Shown: piece by piece, positions 47,612-56,700 of the stretch | Position numbering within the stretch: position 1 is the stretch's first letter | Layout: each line of letters opens with the position of its first letter | Origin: Pseudisothecium myosuroides | Taxonomy: Eukaryota; Streptophyta; Bryopsida; Hypnales; Lembophyllaceae | Assembly (NCBI GenBank): GCA_951799445.1 | Contig: CATOGU010000154.1 | Location: 1-64,000, forward strand | Direction of reading: 5' to 3' | Length of the DNA: 64,000 bases | Program-made: the position numbers and the translations under genes | The notes under the pieces: model-generated | What the model saw: only the letters and a program-made list of their open reading frames with translations | Databases searched by the model: none | What the model was told of the DNA's origin: nothing

Positions 47612-48478
47612 TCAGAGCGTCCGAAGGTACTCCTGGAGGGCTCCCTTGAACTGGACGTTCACGGCAGACGACTTGGGGTGAGAGAGCCACTCCTGGGAGG
47701 CGGACCGGAACATGCCGACGGGGGTCAGGTCGGGACCCGGTTGAGGCACCGGGTTCGGCTCGGGAGCCGGGAGGTCGGCAGGAGTGAATACGGTGACGTC
47801 CCCTCTCTCGGAGAGCAGCGACCCGAAGTCGTCCCAGGACATGTAGGCGTGCCCCTCGACACCCCACGAGGTGCCCCAGGAGTTCTGGATCCAGACCCTC
47901 CTCCGCTCGACGTCGATCTCGTCCAGGACGTACTCGTGTCCACCCTGTGAGGTGCCCGAGGGGACGATCCTGCCGTCGCTCGCCGGGTTGAACATGGACT
48001 CGGTCCAGTTGGTCCCCGCGATGACGGGCTGGGACACCAGGGCCGCGAGCGCGGCGTCCAAGGAGAACGCGTGCTGGTACCCGGAGATCCACCCCCTCTG
48101 CTTGAGGGCCTTGGCCACGGACAGTCCGGACGAGCCGTTGTCGTGAGGCGGGTAGGGCCCGTCGCCGTCGATCACCTCGGCCTCGGAGTAGACCGCCAGG
48201 GCCACCTGCTCGTCGGCAGACGCGCTGGTCGAGGACAGCAGAGATCGGGCGAAGTCAGAGAACGGTTCGTAGGTCAGGCACTTGACCGCGGCGTTGCCCG
48301 TGCACGAACCGACCTGGCCCTGATCGAAGACCGGTGCGAACGAGGTGTGTCGTGCTGAGTGAAGTGTCGTGGCCGGGTAGGCGTAGGACAGCGACCGACT
48401 GTCGTGGTGCACGTGTCGCCCCAGGCGGGGGTCGGATCGCTCCAACCTCTGCCTCCGGATCGAGTACTGATCGCTCAC
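47612..48478 (-). CDS. papain-like cysteine protease, 288 aa
   Basis: GTG at 48478 overlaps the upstream TGA (GTGA). C1-type catalytic layout: Cys59 in DQGQVGSCTGNA, His181 in SQGGHEYVLDEI, Asn199 in WIQNSWGTSWG. No signal peptide. The C-terminus has a Pro linker then a short domain (MFRSASQEWLSHPKSS). It may process phage or host proteins; a role in head maturation is only suggested by proximity to the terminase. Confidence 0.85.
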   Translation of the reverse strand: MSDQYSIRRQRLERSDPRLGRHVHHDSRSLSYAYPATTLHSARHTSFAPVFDQGQVGSCTGNAAVKCLTYEPFSDFARSLLSSTSASADEQVALAVYSEAEVIDGDGPYPPHDNGSSGLSVAKALKQRGWISGYQHAFSLDAALAALVSQPVIAGTNWTESMFNPASDGRIVPSGTSQGGHEYVLDEIDVERRRVWIQNSWGTSWGVEGHAYMSWDDFGSLLSERGDVTVFTPADLPAPEPNPVPQPGPDLTPVGMFRSASQEWLSHPKSSAVNVQFKGALQEYLRTL

Positions 48479-49140
48479 GACTCCACCACCTGACCCTCCA
48501 CGACCTGCTCCTCGCCCTCGTACCTGGCCGCGAGGGCCTTGAGGGTCGGGTTAGCGGCGAGGACGTCGCCGAAGCGTCTGAACTCCTCCGGTGACATGAT
48601 CTGCTCCGCGGACTCGTGGTAGATCATGAACGCCTCGATGATGGCCTGCTGGTCGAGGTCGGCTCCGTCGTACTCGCCCAACTCAGCGAGCATCTTGGAC
48701 GCTGCCAGGCCGTCCCTGACGGTGGGCTTCGCGTCGCCGGAGGCGATGGCCTCGAACGACTTCTGGACCACCACCTCCATCAGCGTCACGCCGTCGATGA
48801 GTTGCTCGGTCGAGTCCTCGATGGCCTTGCCGACGCGCCTGGCACGCGACTCCACGATCTGACGGACGGTGGCCTGCTCGACCGGCATGTGACCGTTGGA
48901 GTAGTGGTTGCGCATCGCCCTGACCGAGGGGGCGTGGTCATCACCATCCGGGTCGTAGTAGGACTCGATCTGCTCCTGCACCTTGAGGTAGATGCGACCG
49001 GAGGCGATGGCCTCCTCGATCTCGAACCGGTACGGGGACATGCACACGTGGCAACGACGGTGCGTGTGCATGGGGTACTCGCGACCACCGATGCGGTATG
49101 TCAGCACGGATCCGACGGGGTCGGTCACTCGCTGTCCCAT
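48475..49140 (-). CDS. candidate terminase small subunit, 221 aa
   Basis: ATG at 49140. HRRCHVCMSPYR zinc-like start, HTH-type region (YLKVQEQIESYY, PSVRAMRNHYSNGHM), then long helices and an acidic C-terminus. This layout and position 2.5 kb upstream of TerL suit a TerS, but homology is not evident. Alternatively a DNA-binding regulator. Confidence 0.55.
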   Translation of the reverse strand: MGQRVTDPVGSVLTYRIGGREYPMHTHRRCHVCMSPYRFEIEEAIASGRIYLKVQEQIESYYDPDGDDHAPSVRAMRNHYSNGHMPVEQATVRQIVESRARRVGKAIEDSTEQLIDGVTLMEVVVQKSFEAIASGDAKPTVRDGLAASKMLAELGEYDGADLDQQAIIEAFMIYHESAEQIMSPEEFRRFGDVLAANPTLKALAARYEGEEQVVEGQVVES

Positions 49141-49445
49141 GCGTTGGGGCCGTAGCCCTGGCTCTTCGTGGGCCTCTGGCCCTCGACGGCGTTCAGGTGA
49201 CCGAGGCCGGTGTCCACGTGCACCTCGACCCTGTGGAAGATGCCCCTGCGCAGCGACCCGTCAGGCGTGCCGGAGGAGGTGTACCGCTCTCTGCGGCGGC
49301 GGTCCTGCTCTTTCCAGGGCGTGAGGATGTCCGACTTGTCGATGTTGCGGGTCACGGACTTCAGTGACTCGTGCAGGATCGCGTCGGCTGCGTCTTCGAG
49401 TTCGCGGTGGAGTCCGCTGCGGACTATCCCTCCACGCTCAGGCAT
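49125..49445 (-). CDS. hypothetical protein, 106 aa
   Basis: ATG at 49445 overlaps the upstream TGA region. GLHRELEDAADAILHESLKS and KSDILTPWKEQDRRRRERY, then a His-rich beta end. Overlaps the next gene by 16 bases. Unknown. Confidence 0.65.
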   Translation of the reverse strand: MPERGGIVRSGLHRELEDAADAILHESLKSVTRNIDKSDILTPWKEQDRRRRERYTSSGTPDGSLRRGIFHRVEVHVDTGLGHLNAVEGQRPTKSQGYGPNAWDSE

Positions 49446-49903
49446 CTTGGAACTCCTCGGAGAGGTTGAGGTGGTAGCCGGGGAGTTGCCCGGCCTGGGC
49501 CTTGTTGAGCAGCGCGGTGAGTCCGATGGTGGCGTAGATCGAGACCGGGTTGGTCGACTTGATGCCCATCCGGACCGCCGCGTCCCTCTCCTTCATGTTC
49601 TCGAAGAGGCAGAACTGTATGGACATCGCCTGCCTCTCGGGCAGCGTGGTCCTGTAGGCGTAGAAGCGCTGGACGTCCCACAGGGAGTAGACCCGGCCGT
49701 CCGCGGCCGACGTGAGCACCTCGTCCACCTCGTCGGCCTCGAACATCGAGTACCACTGCTGGAGGTTGCGCAGGAGTTCCCTGTGGATGTCCACCAGCCT
49801 GGTGCACGTCTCGCAGGTCCACTTCGATTCGCCGTTCGGACCGAGACACAGAGGGCAGAACTCCTGGGCCCTGAACTGTCCGATGACTCTGCCCGCCCTT
49901 CAC
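49438..49903 (-). CDS. zinc-ribbon helical protein, about 154 aa, frameshifted
   Basis: GTG at 49903. After about four codons a +1 in G3 (plus 49892-49898) shifts to a frame with CPLC and CETC knuckles and RLVDIHRELLRNLQQWYSMF, DVQRFYAYRTTLPERQA, to TGA 49438. Without the fix the gene would have to start at an internal GTG (49794). Unknown role. Confidence 0.65.
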
Positions 49904-49977
49904 AGAAGTATGTGACCTGTCTCCCGATCAGCATACGTCACGCGAGGTCGTCGCTCATAGGTATCCACCGCGATGAA

Positions 49978-50028
49978 GACGAACCCCGAACCCGGCTGAA
50001 GATCGGACAGTCGGGGTCAGGGTTCGTC
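49978..50028. terminator. nested hairpin between operons
   Basis: GACGAACCC pairs with GGGTTCGTC around a 33-base interior containing CCCGA/TCGGG. 49904-50100 has no supported gene. Confidence 0.6.
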
Positions 50029-50100
50029 TGGAGGGCGACCTCCTGTGGTGAGTGCGCACCCAGGGGTCTCGACCTCTGGTCAGACCCTACCTCGTCGCGT

Positions 50101-50892
50101 TCACTTCTGCATCACGTCACGGACCCTGGTCGCGATGCGGTCCATGGTCCTGCACAAGGAGTCGGCACGACGCGACACCGAGGTGACCATCAACGCGAAG
50201 TAGCGGTCCTCCGCGGCCTTCCGGTTGCCCACCGCGTTGCGATCATCGATCGTCCCAGACATGGGGGCGTCGTACTCGATGGCGAACCGCTCCGTGAAGA
50301 TCGCCTTGGCGAACATGGCCTCGGTCCAGAGCCGCTCCCTGCGCTGCTCCCACTCGAACATCCGCGTGGTGATCTCGAACAGCAGGTCCTCTCTCTGCTT
50401 GAGGCCCAGCCTGGTCCAGTCCTCGTAGTACTTCCCCGAGACGGGGTTCCTCTTCCACACGACGTTCCCGTACGAGTCCCTCTTGACGCCGTCCCCGCGG
50501 ATCTCACCGGTGACCGGATCCAGGTCCTCCTCTGGGTGACGAACCACGTCGTAGACGTCGCTCATGATCTGGTAGGCGTCCGTGAAGACGTCGAAGACGC
50601 GCTTGTCGATGTTGGCCTCGACGCGCTCCATGATGGACCGGTCTTCGCGGCCGAAGTCCATCTTCATGCGCTGGAGGCCGGGTGCACGGAACCACTCCTC
50701 CCTCTCGTCCGGGAGATCGTCCCGCGCGTCAGAGGGCGACTCGAAAGTCTCGTCGGCTTGCTTGTCGGCCTGCTCGTTGGCGACCTTGGCCCTCCTCTTC
50801 CGGGCGGGCGTCAGGGGCTTCTCCTCCGAGGCGGGTTTCGCCGGATCGGGCTCCGGCAGGGGAAGGCCGGTCCAGGGGTCGACCTCGGTCAC
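50101..50892 (-). CDS. hypothetical helical protein, 263 aa
   Basis: GTG at 50892 just after the RuvC-like stop. N-terminal Pro/Lys/Ala-rich linker, then acidic helical body (DRSIMERVEANIDKRVFDVF, YQIMSDVYDVVRHPEEDLD) with YEDWTRLGLKQREDLLFEIT and EWEQRRERLW. Looks like a structural or replication accessory; not recognised. Confidence 0.7.
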   Translation of the reverse strand: MTEVDPWTGLPLPEPDPAKPASEEKPLTPARKRRAKVANEQADKQADETFESPSDARDDLPDEREEWFRAPGLQRMKMDFGREDRSIMERVEANIDKRVFDVFTDAYQIMSDVYDVVRHPEEDLDPVTGEIRGDGVKRDSYGNVVWKRNPVSGKYYEDWTRLGLKQREDLLFEITTRMFEWEQRRERLWTEAMFAKAIFTERFAIEYDAPMSGTIDDRNAVGNRKAAEDRYFALMVTSVSRRADSLCRTMDRIATRVRDVMQK

Positions 50893-50894
50893 GA

Positions 50895-51521
50895 TCAAAC
50901 CACCGTCCAAAGGACGACCAGGCCGAGCATGAGCGCGTCCCGGAGGTGCTCGTTGCTGACCTGCTGGGCGCCGTGTATCCAGGGGAGGACGTCCCTCTTG
51001 AGGACCGCATGGGCCTCGCTCTTGTCCGCTTTGGCGTTGCCGCACACGAGCGTCTTCGCCTGCTGGGCGTTGACCATCCTGACCATCTCGTCACCCCCGA
51101 GAGAGTGGACCGCTGACCTGACGGCCTGACCCGCCATCCGAGACGACATGCCAGCACCTGGCATCTTGGCCATCAACCTGCGGTTGATCACCGGAGGCGC
51201 CTCGTGAACGATCCTCACGAGGCGGTCGACGGCCGCGGGTGGGAGGTCGGTCCTGATCTGCTCTCTGACCTGATCCTCGATCTGGAGGGCCTTGGCGTAG
51301 TCCTGCTCGAAACCCACGGCTTTGCTCTCCCCCTTCATCGTGAGTGCCCGGACCACGGTCAAGACGCCCCCGGACCTCTCGATGGCCACGTACCCCGACG
51401 AGGTCAGCGACTGGTCCACACATAGGACGATCATGTCCGGACCGGCGAGGCGCACGAGGCTGAGTGGCTGCCAACCGGACGCCTGCGCCGCATGACCTTC
51501 GAGCATTGATAGATCTACCAT
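50895..51521 (-). CDS. RuvC/RNase H-fold resolvase-like protein, 208 aa
   Basis: ATG at 51521 behind AGGAAG. MIVLCVDQSLTSSGYVAI (first Asp of RuvC fold near residue 36), RIVHEAPPV (acidic strand, Glu), and SNEHLRDALMLGLVVLW (last Asp helix) give a RuvC-type layout. Holliday-junction cutting would suit a recombination-based replicator that also encodes RecA. N-terminal 28 residues are extra. Confidence 0.72.
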   Translation of the reverse strand: MVDLSMLEGHAAQASGWQPLSLVRLAGPDMIVLCVDQSLTSSGYVAIERSGGVLTVVRALTMKGESKAVGFEQDYAKALQIEDQVREQIRTDLPPAAVDRLVRIVHEAPPVINRRLMAKMPGAGMSSRMAGQAVRSAVHSLGGDEMVRMVNAQQAKTLVCGNAKADKSEAHAVLKRDVLPWIHGAQQVSNEHLRDALMLGLVVLWTVV

Positions 51522-51533
51522 TGATCTTCCTGT

Positions 51534-51558
51534 TCTACCGGTCTTTCCTGATAAGGAA
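51534..51558 (-). promoter_or_regulatory. palindromic element P16
   Basis: Minus strand CCTTATCAGGAAAGACCGGTAG: TTATC.GG...CCGGTAG dyad in the upstream region of the 51521 gene, with no clear -35. Confidence 0.45.
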
Positions 51559-51560
51559 CA

Positions 51561-52394
51561 CTACACCCCGCAGAGACGGTACGCGGGGCAGCCCTTCTGT
51601 CGACAGCAGAACGGAGGTCGCTGGTCGGCGACGGCCTGGATGACGTCCCGATACTTCCGATCGACGTCCCGGTTGAAGGCGTGGTCGTAAGGCACGTGGA
51701 ACTCACGCATCGTGTAGGGGTACCCGGGCTCGATGAACAGGACGATCGACAGGCGTCGATCAGTCATCCGCTGGTAGCGCTGCTGTTGCGCCCAGTAGGT
51801 AGGCCACTTCTTCTTGAAGACTTCGAGGTCCATGTCCTCGACCCTGCTCAACTTTCCGAAATTGTCGTTGCTGGTCTTCAACTCGAAGATCGGGTATCGA
51901 TCGGCCTCGGCCACCTTGGGACCGAGCGAGGTCAGGTCCAGGAGGCCGTCGAGGTGACCGCGATCCCCGGTGTCCGGAAGCGAGAACCCGGGCTCGTGGC
52001 AGTCCGCCTCCGGCGGGCAGGTGGTGCACGCCTGTAGCGCCTTCGGCAGGAGCCCCGCGTCCTCCAGGCAGACCTGGATGAACTCGTGGTAGACCTTGCC
52101 CATCATCACCGCGAGCGTGCTCATGTACTGCTTGCGCTCGACCGGGAACTTGTCGGGGAAGGCCAGGTAGCGGTACAGCGACGGCGTCGACCACAAGGGG
52201 TGGGTGCTCGGGTGGAAGAACCCGTCCGGTCTCCTCTCCATCTCCTGCTTCCGGAAGTTGAGCGAGAACTCGGGGAACTTCGCGTCGTAGAGGTAGTTGT
52301 GGAGCACGGGCTTGACCAGGCAGCCCTTCGACACGTCGCGCACCGCGTTGGAGAAGTCGAAGTCCATGAAATCGCTGGACGACGAGTTGTTCAC
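51561..52394 (-). CDS. Cas4/RecB-like nuclease (PD-(D/E)XK), 277 aa
   Basis: GTG at 52394 overlaps the upstream TGA. RGHLDGLLDLTSLG (Asp of motif II) then YPIFELKTSND (ELK motif), QQQRYQRM, and the end FCCRQKGCPAYRLCGV with several Cys for a likely Fe-S cluster; a CTTCPPEADC insertion lies in the middle. This is the Cas4/AddB layout. Likely an exonuclease trimming DNA ends for RecA-driven recombination. Confidence 0.83.
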   Translation of the reverse strand: MNNSSSSDFMDFDFSNAVRDVSKGCLVKPVLHNYLYDAKFPEFSLNFRKQEMERRPDGFFHPSTHPLWSTPSLYRYLAFPDKFPVERKQYMSTLAVMMGKVYHEFIQVCLEDAGLLPKALQACTTCPPEADCHEPGFSLPDTGDRGHLDGLLDLTSLGPKVAEADRYPIFELKTSNDNFGKLSRVEDMDLEVFKKKWPTYWAQQQRYQRMTDRRLSIVLFIEPGYPYTMREFHVPYDHAFNRDVDRKYRDVIQAVADQRPPFCCRQKGCPAYRLCGV

Positions 52395-52882
52395 CGGGAC
52401 GCCTCGTACGTCGACAAGCCGCACCCCTTGCATGGGCCGTTCGGCACCATCATGCCCGGAACCGAGTCTGACTCGGCTAGTGCGTGATCGTGGGTGCCTG
52501 ACGCGCATCCGATGTCGACCATCCTGCGGTAGGCGTTGGCGTCGCGCTGGATGGCCGCGAACGTCTCCAGGTCGAGGGCGACGAGATCCAAGCCCACCTG
52601 GGTCAGCCGGTTGTCGACGTACCAGCGCAACGGGATCATGGGCTCCAGCCCACGGCTCTGCTCGGTGATCTTGTCCCACATCTCGCGGGTCACACCGATG
52701 CTCTTGCCCAGGGTGCTCTTGCCGTCCCAGGTGAAGCGCCAGTAGCCCTCGGAGTCAGTCTGGTGGCCGTCGCCCTGGTCGGACCACACCGCGCCGGAGT
52801 TGCGGGTCCTGGTGCCGTCGAGCACGGCCGCCAGGTCGTCCTCGTGCCGGGCGCTCATCTTGCGGGTGACCGGGGCGCTCAT
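52391..52882 (-). CDS. Holliday-junction resolvase/VRR-like nuclease candidate, 163 aa
   Basis: ATG at 52882 overlaps the upstream TGA. SARHEDDLAAVLDGTRTRNS, GAVWSDQGD, YWRFTWDGKSTLGKSIGVTR and MIPLRWYV suit a PD-(D/E)XK resolvase-like fold (Glu, Asp, and D-x-K in WDGKST). C-terminal CKGCG. In the recombination cluster, so a junction or nick-specific nuclease is likely; the exact class is unclear. Confidence 0.68.
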   Translation of the reverse strand: MSAPVTRKMSARHEDDLAAVLDGTRTRNSGAVWSDQGDGHQTDSEGYWRFTWDGKSTLGKSIGVTREMWDKITEQSRGLEPMIPLRWYVDNRLTQVGLDLVALDLETFAAIQRDANAYRRMVDIGCASGTHDHALAESDSVPGMMVPNGPCKGCGLSTYEASR

Positions 52883-53391
52883 GCGTCGACCCCCGCGTCC
52901 ACCATCTCGACCCGGAACATGGCCTTGGGCCACTGCTCACTCAGCCAGGCGTGGGCCGCTGAGTGGGCGTGAGTGTAGGTGGGCGCGTTGCCGAGGATGT
53001 GCGGGAAGTCGACCCCGACGATGTTGCCGGACTCGACGTCGACCTCCTTCTGCAAGGCGCTGCCGATATCGGACCAGATAACCCAGCGCCAGCGATGCAG
53101 CACGTCGCCTTCTCCGGTGAATGCTCCGCCCCAGTCTGCAATCCTAATGACGAAGTCGGTGTGGGAGCCTGCCGAGTCGAAGTAGGCGTCGCTCGGGCCG
53201 TTGTAGGGCTCGATCGGACCGTCGTGGATCACGTACGACTGCCCGAGTTCGGGGAAGAAGTCGTGGTGGCGCAGCCGCCACTTGCGCACGTAGGCGTAGC
53301 GGGCCACCCACCCGAAGATCAGACCGCAGACCAGCCCGGCCAGGTAGTTAGACACTGTCGCCTCCAGCCATTTGGGTACCGCGCCGGTCAT
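52879..53391 (-). CDS. membrane-anchored paralog A, 170 aa
   Basis: ATG at 53391 (TGATG). TM segment near 13-32 (LAGLVCGLIFGWVARYAYV), then a soluble domain with FVIRIADWGGAFTGEGDVLH, RWRWVIWSD, VGVDFPHILGN. Shares this domain with the next gene. Unknown; tandem duplication downstream of recA. Confidence 0.7.
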   Translation of the reverse strand: MTGAVPKWLEATVSNYLAGLVCGLIFGWVARYAYVRKWRLRHHDFFPELGQSYVIHDGPIEPYNGPSDAYFDSAGSHTDFVIRIADWGGAFTGEGDVLHRWRWVIWSDIGSALQKEVDVESGNIVGVDFPHILGNAPTYTHAHSAAHAWLSEQWPKAMFRVEMVDAGVDA

Positions 53392-53792
53392 CACGAGCCG
53401 AACTGAACTCGTGCGATGGTGGAGTTCGTGTTCTCTGCGACCCACCGCTCTGCCGCGCGCTGTGCGGCCTCTGCTGTCGGCTCGTTGCCGAGCATGTGGG
53501 GGACGTCCCAGCCGACTGCGTTGTGCTCGCTCAGATTCGCGAGGTAGTTGACGTCCAGTTCGCTCCACACGGCCCACCTGTACCTGCCCAGGACGTCGTC
53601 TCGACCGGTGAAGTCCTCACCCCAGTCCGTGACGGTCAGCACCATGGGCGGGAGATCCTCTCGACCCTTGGGCTGGGCGCCCTCGGACCGAGGAGAGGGG
53701 CTCGTGCACAGGTCCACCAGGAACGGCACCACCAGCGTGGTCAGTGCCGCACCGGCGACCGCGCCGATCAGCACCGCGAGCAGGAAGAGCAT
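53391..53792 (-). CDS. membrane-anchored paralog B, 133 aa
   Basis: ATG at 53792 overlaps the recA stop (TGATG). TM near 1-25 (MLFLLAVLIGAVAGAALTTL), then VLTVTDWGEDFTGRDDVLGR, YRWAVWSE, VGWDVPHMLGNEPTAEAAQR. Paralog of 52879-53391. Function unknown. Confidence 0.7.
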   Translation of the reverse strand: MLFLLAVLIGAVAGAALTTLVVPFLVDLCTSPSPRSEGAQPKGREDLPPMVLTVTDWGEDFTGRDDVLGRYRWAVWSELDVNYLANLSEHNAVGWDVPHMLGNEPTAEAAQRAAERWVAENTNSTIARVQFGS

Positions 53793-56700
53793 CACGAGTT
53801 CGCCTCCATGGCCACCGAGAAGTCGTCGTCTCCCTCGGAACCTTCCTCGACCTCGTCATGCTGGACACCAGCCAAGGACGCGAGGACCTTGCCCCTGAGC
53901 GTGTCCAGGAAGTCGGGTCGTGACCTGAGCATGTCGATAGCCTCCGACTCACCCCTGACCTCGGTCTTCCCGTCCGGGAAGAGGTAGTAGCCGCCGCCCT
54001 TGGTGCCGAACAGGCGCATGCGCTTGGAGAAGTCGAAGGTCTCCTGGACGACGTCGACACCCACGGGACCGAACTTGTCGGTCTCCACGTTGTGCAGCCA
54101 GACCATCGCCGTCTGCCCGTACGGACCCATCTTGTTCTTCTGCACCTTGACCGCCATCTGGTGACCCACGGGCATGGGCTTGCCGTCCACGGTGATCGTG
54201 TGGGGCGTACCCGAGCGACGCACCTGAAGACGCACCGTGGTGACGTGCTTGAGCGCCCAACCGCCCGCCGTTGTCTCGTCGGCGCCGTAGCCACCGATCT
54301 GTGCACGCACCTGGTTGACCACGCAGACGGTGGTGTCGTTGGACTTGGCCATCGGAGATACCTGCTTGACCATGCGGGTGACGATCTTGGCGACGAGGCC
54401 CACCGTGGCCTCGTCCGCCTCCTTCTGGAACTCCATCTTGGCGATCATGCCGCCGACCGAGTCGAGGACCACCAGCGAGCACAGGCCGGACTCCACGAGC
54501 CGCTTGGTGGCGTCGGCGGTGTCCTCTGCGGTCTTCACGGGTGGACGCCACAACTTCTTCACATCGACACCCAGAGCAGTCGCCCACTTCGAGTCGAAGG
54601 TGTTGTGCTCCCAGAAGGTCGACAGGTAGGTGTGATGTCCGGGCACCGTGATGCCCACGGTGCTCTCGCTTCCCAGTGACTCGATACTGACGATCTTCTC
54701 CCAGCGAAGGTCAGGGTTGAGCCCACTAGTCCTCCATAGTCTGGGTCTGCTGGATGCGATTCGCACAGCCATGTCCCGGGCTCGCTGCTGGGCCTGCTCT
54801 TTGCCGGGGACCACGATCTGGTCTACGAACCGAATGACGTCTGCCGCCTGAGTGATCTGGACTGTCAAGAGGTCTCTGGCTGAGGGGAAGGCGTTGCGCT
54901 CTGCTCCAGCCCTGCGCTTGGTCCTGATGGTCGATGTGATCCCGAACCGCAGGAGCGCCTCCTGGGTGTCCCGGGCCAGCCGGAGGCTCGTGGTGTCCAA
55001 CTCCACCCGCACCAGACCGTTGACCTGCTTCGGGGTTCGGGATCCGACGTGGATGTGTCCGTCTGCGGCATACAAGCCGCTCAGGAATGCAGCCACAGCG
55101 TCGGGCTTGGAAGCGAAGACCTGGTCCGGGATGAACTTCTCGTAGGACCGTAGGCCCAAGATCCCGGTCTTCCGAAGCAGACCGAGCGTGTGGTTGGACC
55201 CGGGATCGCGGGTCTGGCCGCCAACACTCCATGCGGGGCACCCGTCGTAATCGATCTTGCGGACCTTGTCCCCCAGGGCCTCGACCCTTCGGATGAACTC
55301 GTCCACCTGAGGTCCCCCGGGCGTCGTCAAGACCGCTGCATTCGTCGTGCTGCCATCACCCATCAAGGCACCGAGGACCGCACACTCGTCCTCGGTCAGA
55401 TGGTCTCCAGAGCCGTCCGGCTCCCACAGGGTCTGGGTAGGAACCGCGACGTAGTCTCCGACGTCGAGATGCTTCACAGAGGTCCATCCGTCGACACTCA
55501 TGCCGTGCCGACTCACTCGCTTGGGCTTGGTCCCCTTGAATAGCGGGTGCTTTCCGTTGGTCTCCAGAACTCGGCCGGACTCCGTCGTCACTCGGTAGAT
55601 GTCACTCATCCCGGGCATCAGTCGAGCAGATGCTCCGACCTGAACATGACCGCTCTCAGTGCTCGTGTAGAGGGTGAAGTGCTCACCGACCAGATCCTGG
55701 GCAGGGACCCGACGCCCGTCTGCAAGACGGACCAACTCTGAGGTCCTCAGGCACTGCTCCATGTCTACCCACGCGACCCTCTTGTTGGGGTAGCGACGCT
55801 GGTACTCAGCGGCCATCAGGCAACAGAGGGTTGTGTTGTGGGTGACGATGTGCTGCTCGACCACGTAGAGGCTGTCTTCGGCTGCCACCCGAATGCAGAC
55901 GGCCTCCATGGGCTCTACCGGCTCAATCGAGACGATCGATCGCACGGGCTCTCGATGTCCACGAGAATCATGACGGCTTCTCTTCTCAAGCGCAGCGAAA
56001 TAGGGCGGGATAGAAGTAGGAAGAACGATCGAGATGACGTAGTCGAACGAACCATCCTCTTCGAGGTGTCCATGTCCGTTGCGAGCCGGGTACTCCCGGA
56101 TCGATGCGGTCCCACCGAGGCTCTGGACTAGTTCTTGCACACCCTCAGCCAAGCGCTTGCCTCGCGTGAAGTAGCGCACGTTTCCCTTGTGGTGGAGAAC
56201 CTCCTGGTCCTCGCGGTTCAGCGCACTGGACGAGTCGCAGTCGAGTAGGCCCTGAAGAAGCCAGGTGCGCTCCTCGACAGTGGCACGCAGGTACGTCTCC
56301 GGAATGAACTTCGTAGCGGATCTGGTCTGCCACAAGCCAAGATCGTGAAGTGCATCGATCACAGGGTTTTTCCTGGACTCGAACGCAGAGACATACCAAC
56401 GCTGAACTGGATTGCCGAGAGCACCCCCCTTCACCAACAGATCGGGGTTGTTGTGGACCACACAACCAACGACCCCTCGATCATTGGTGGTGAACAAGGG
56501 TCGATCCAAGGTGCCATTCGCCAGCAGCACCCCCATCAGGTAGGGCTCGATGGGCAGGTAGTGCTTCTCGTACTGAACCGGCTGCACCATGGGGATCCGA
56601 TAGTTGTACGAACCATCTGCAAGCCTCAGTCGCTTGTTGTCCCTGAGATCTTCGGTGGTGTAGGTCGTCGTGGCTCCTCGGCCCATCTTGAACTGCTTCC

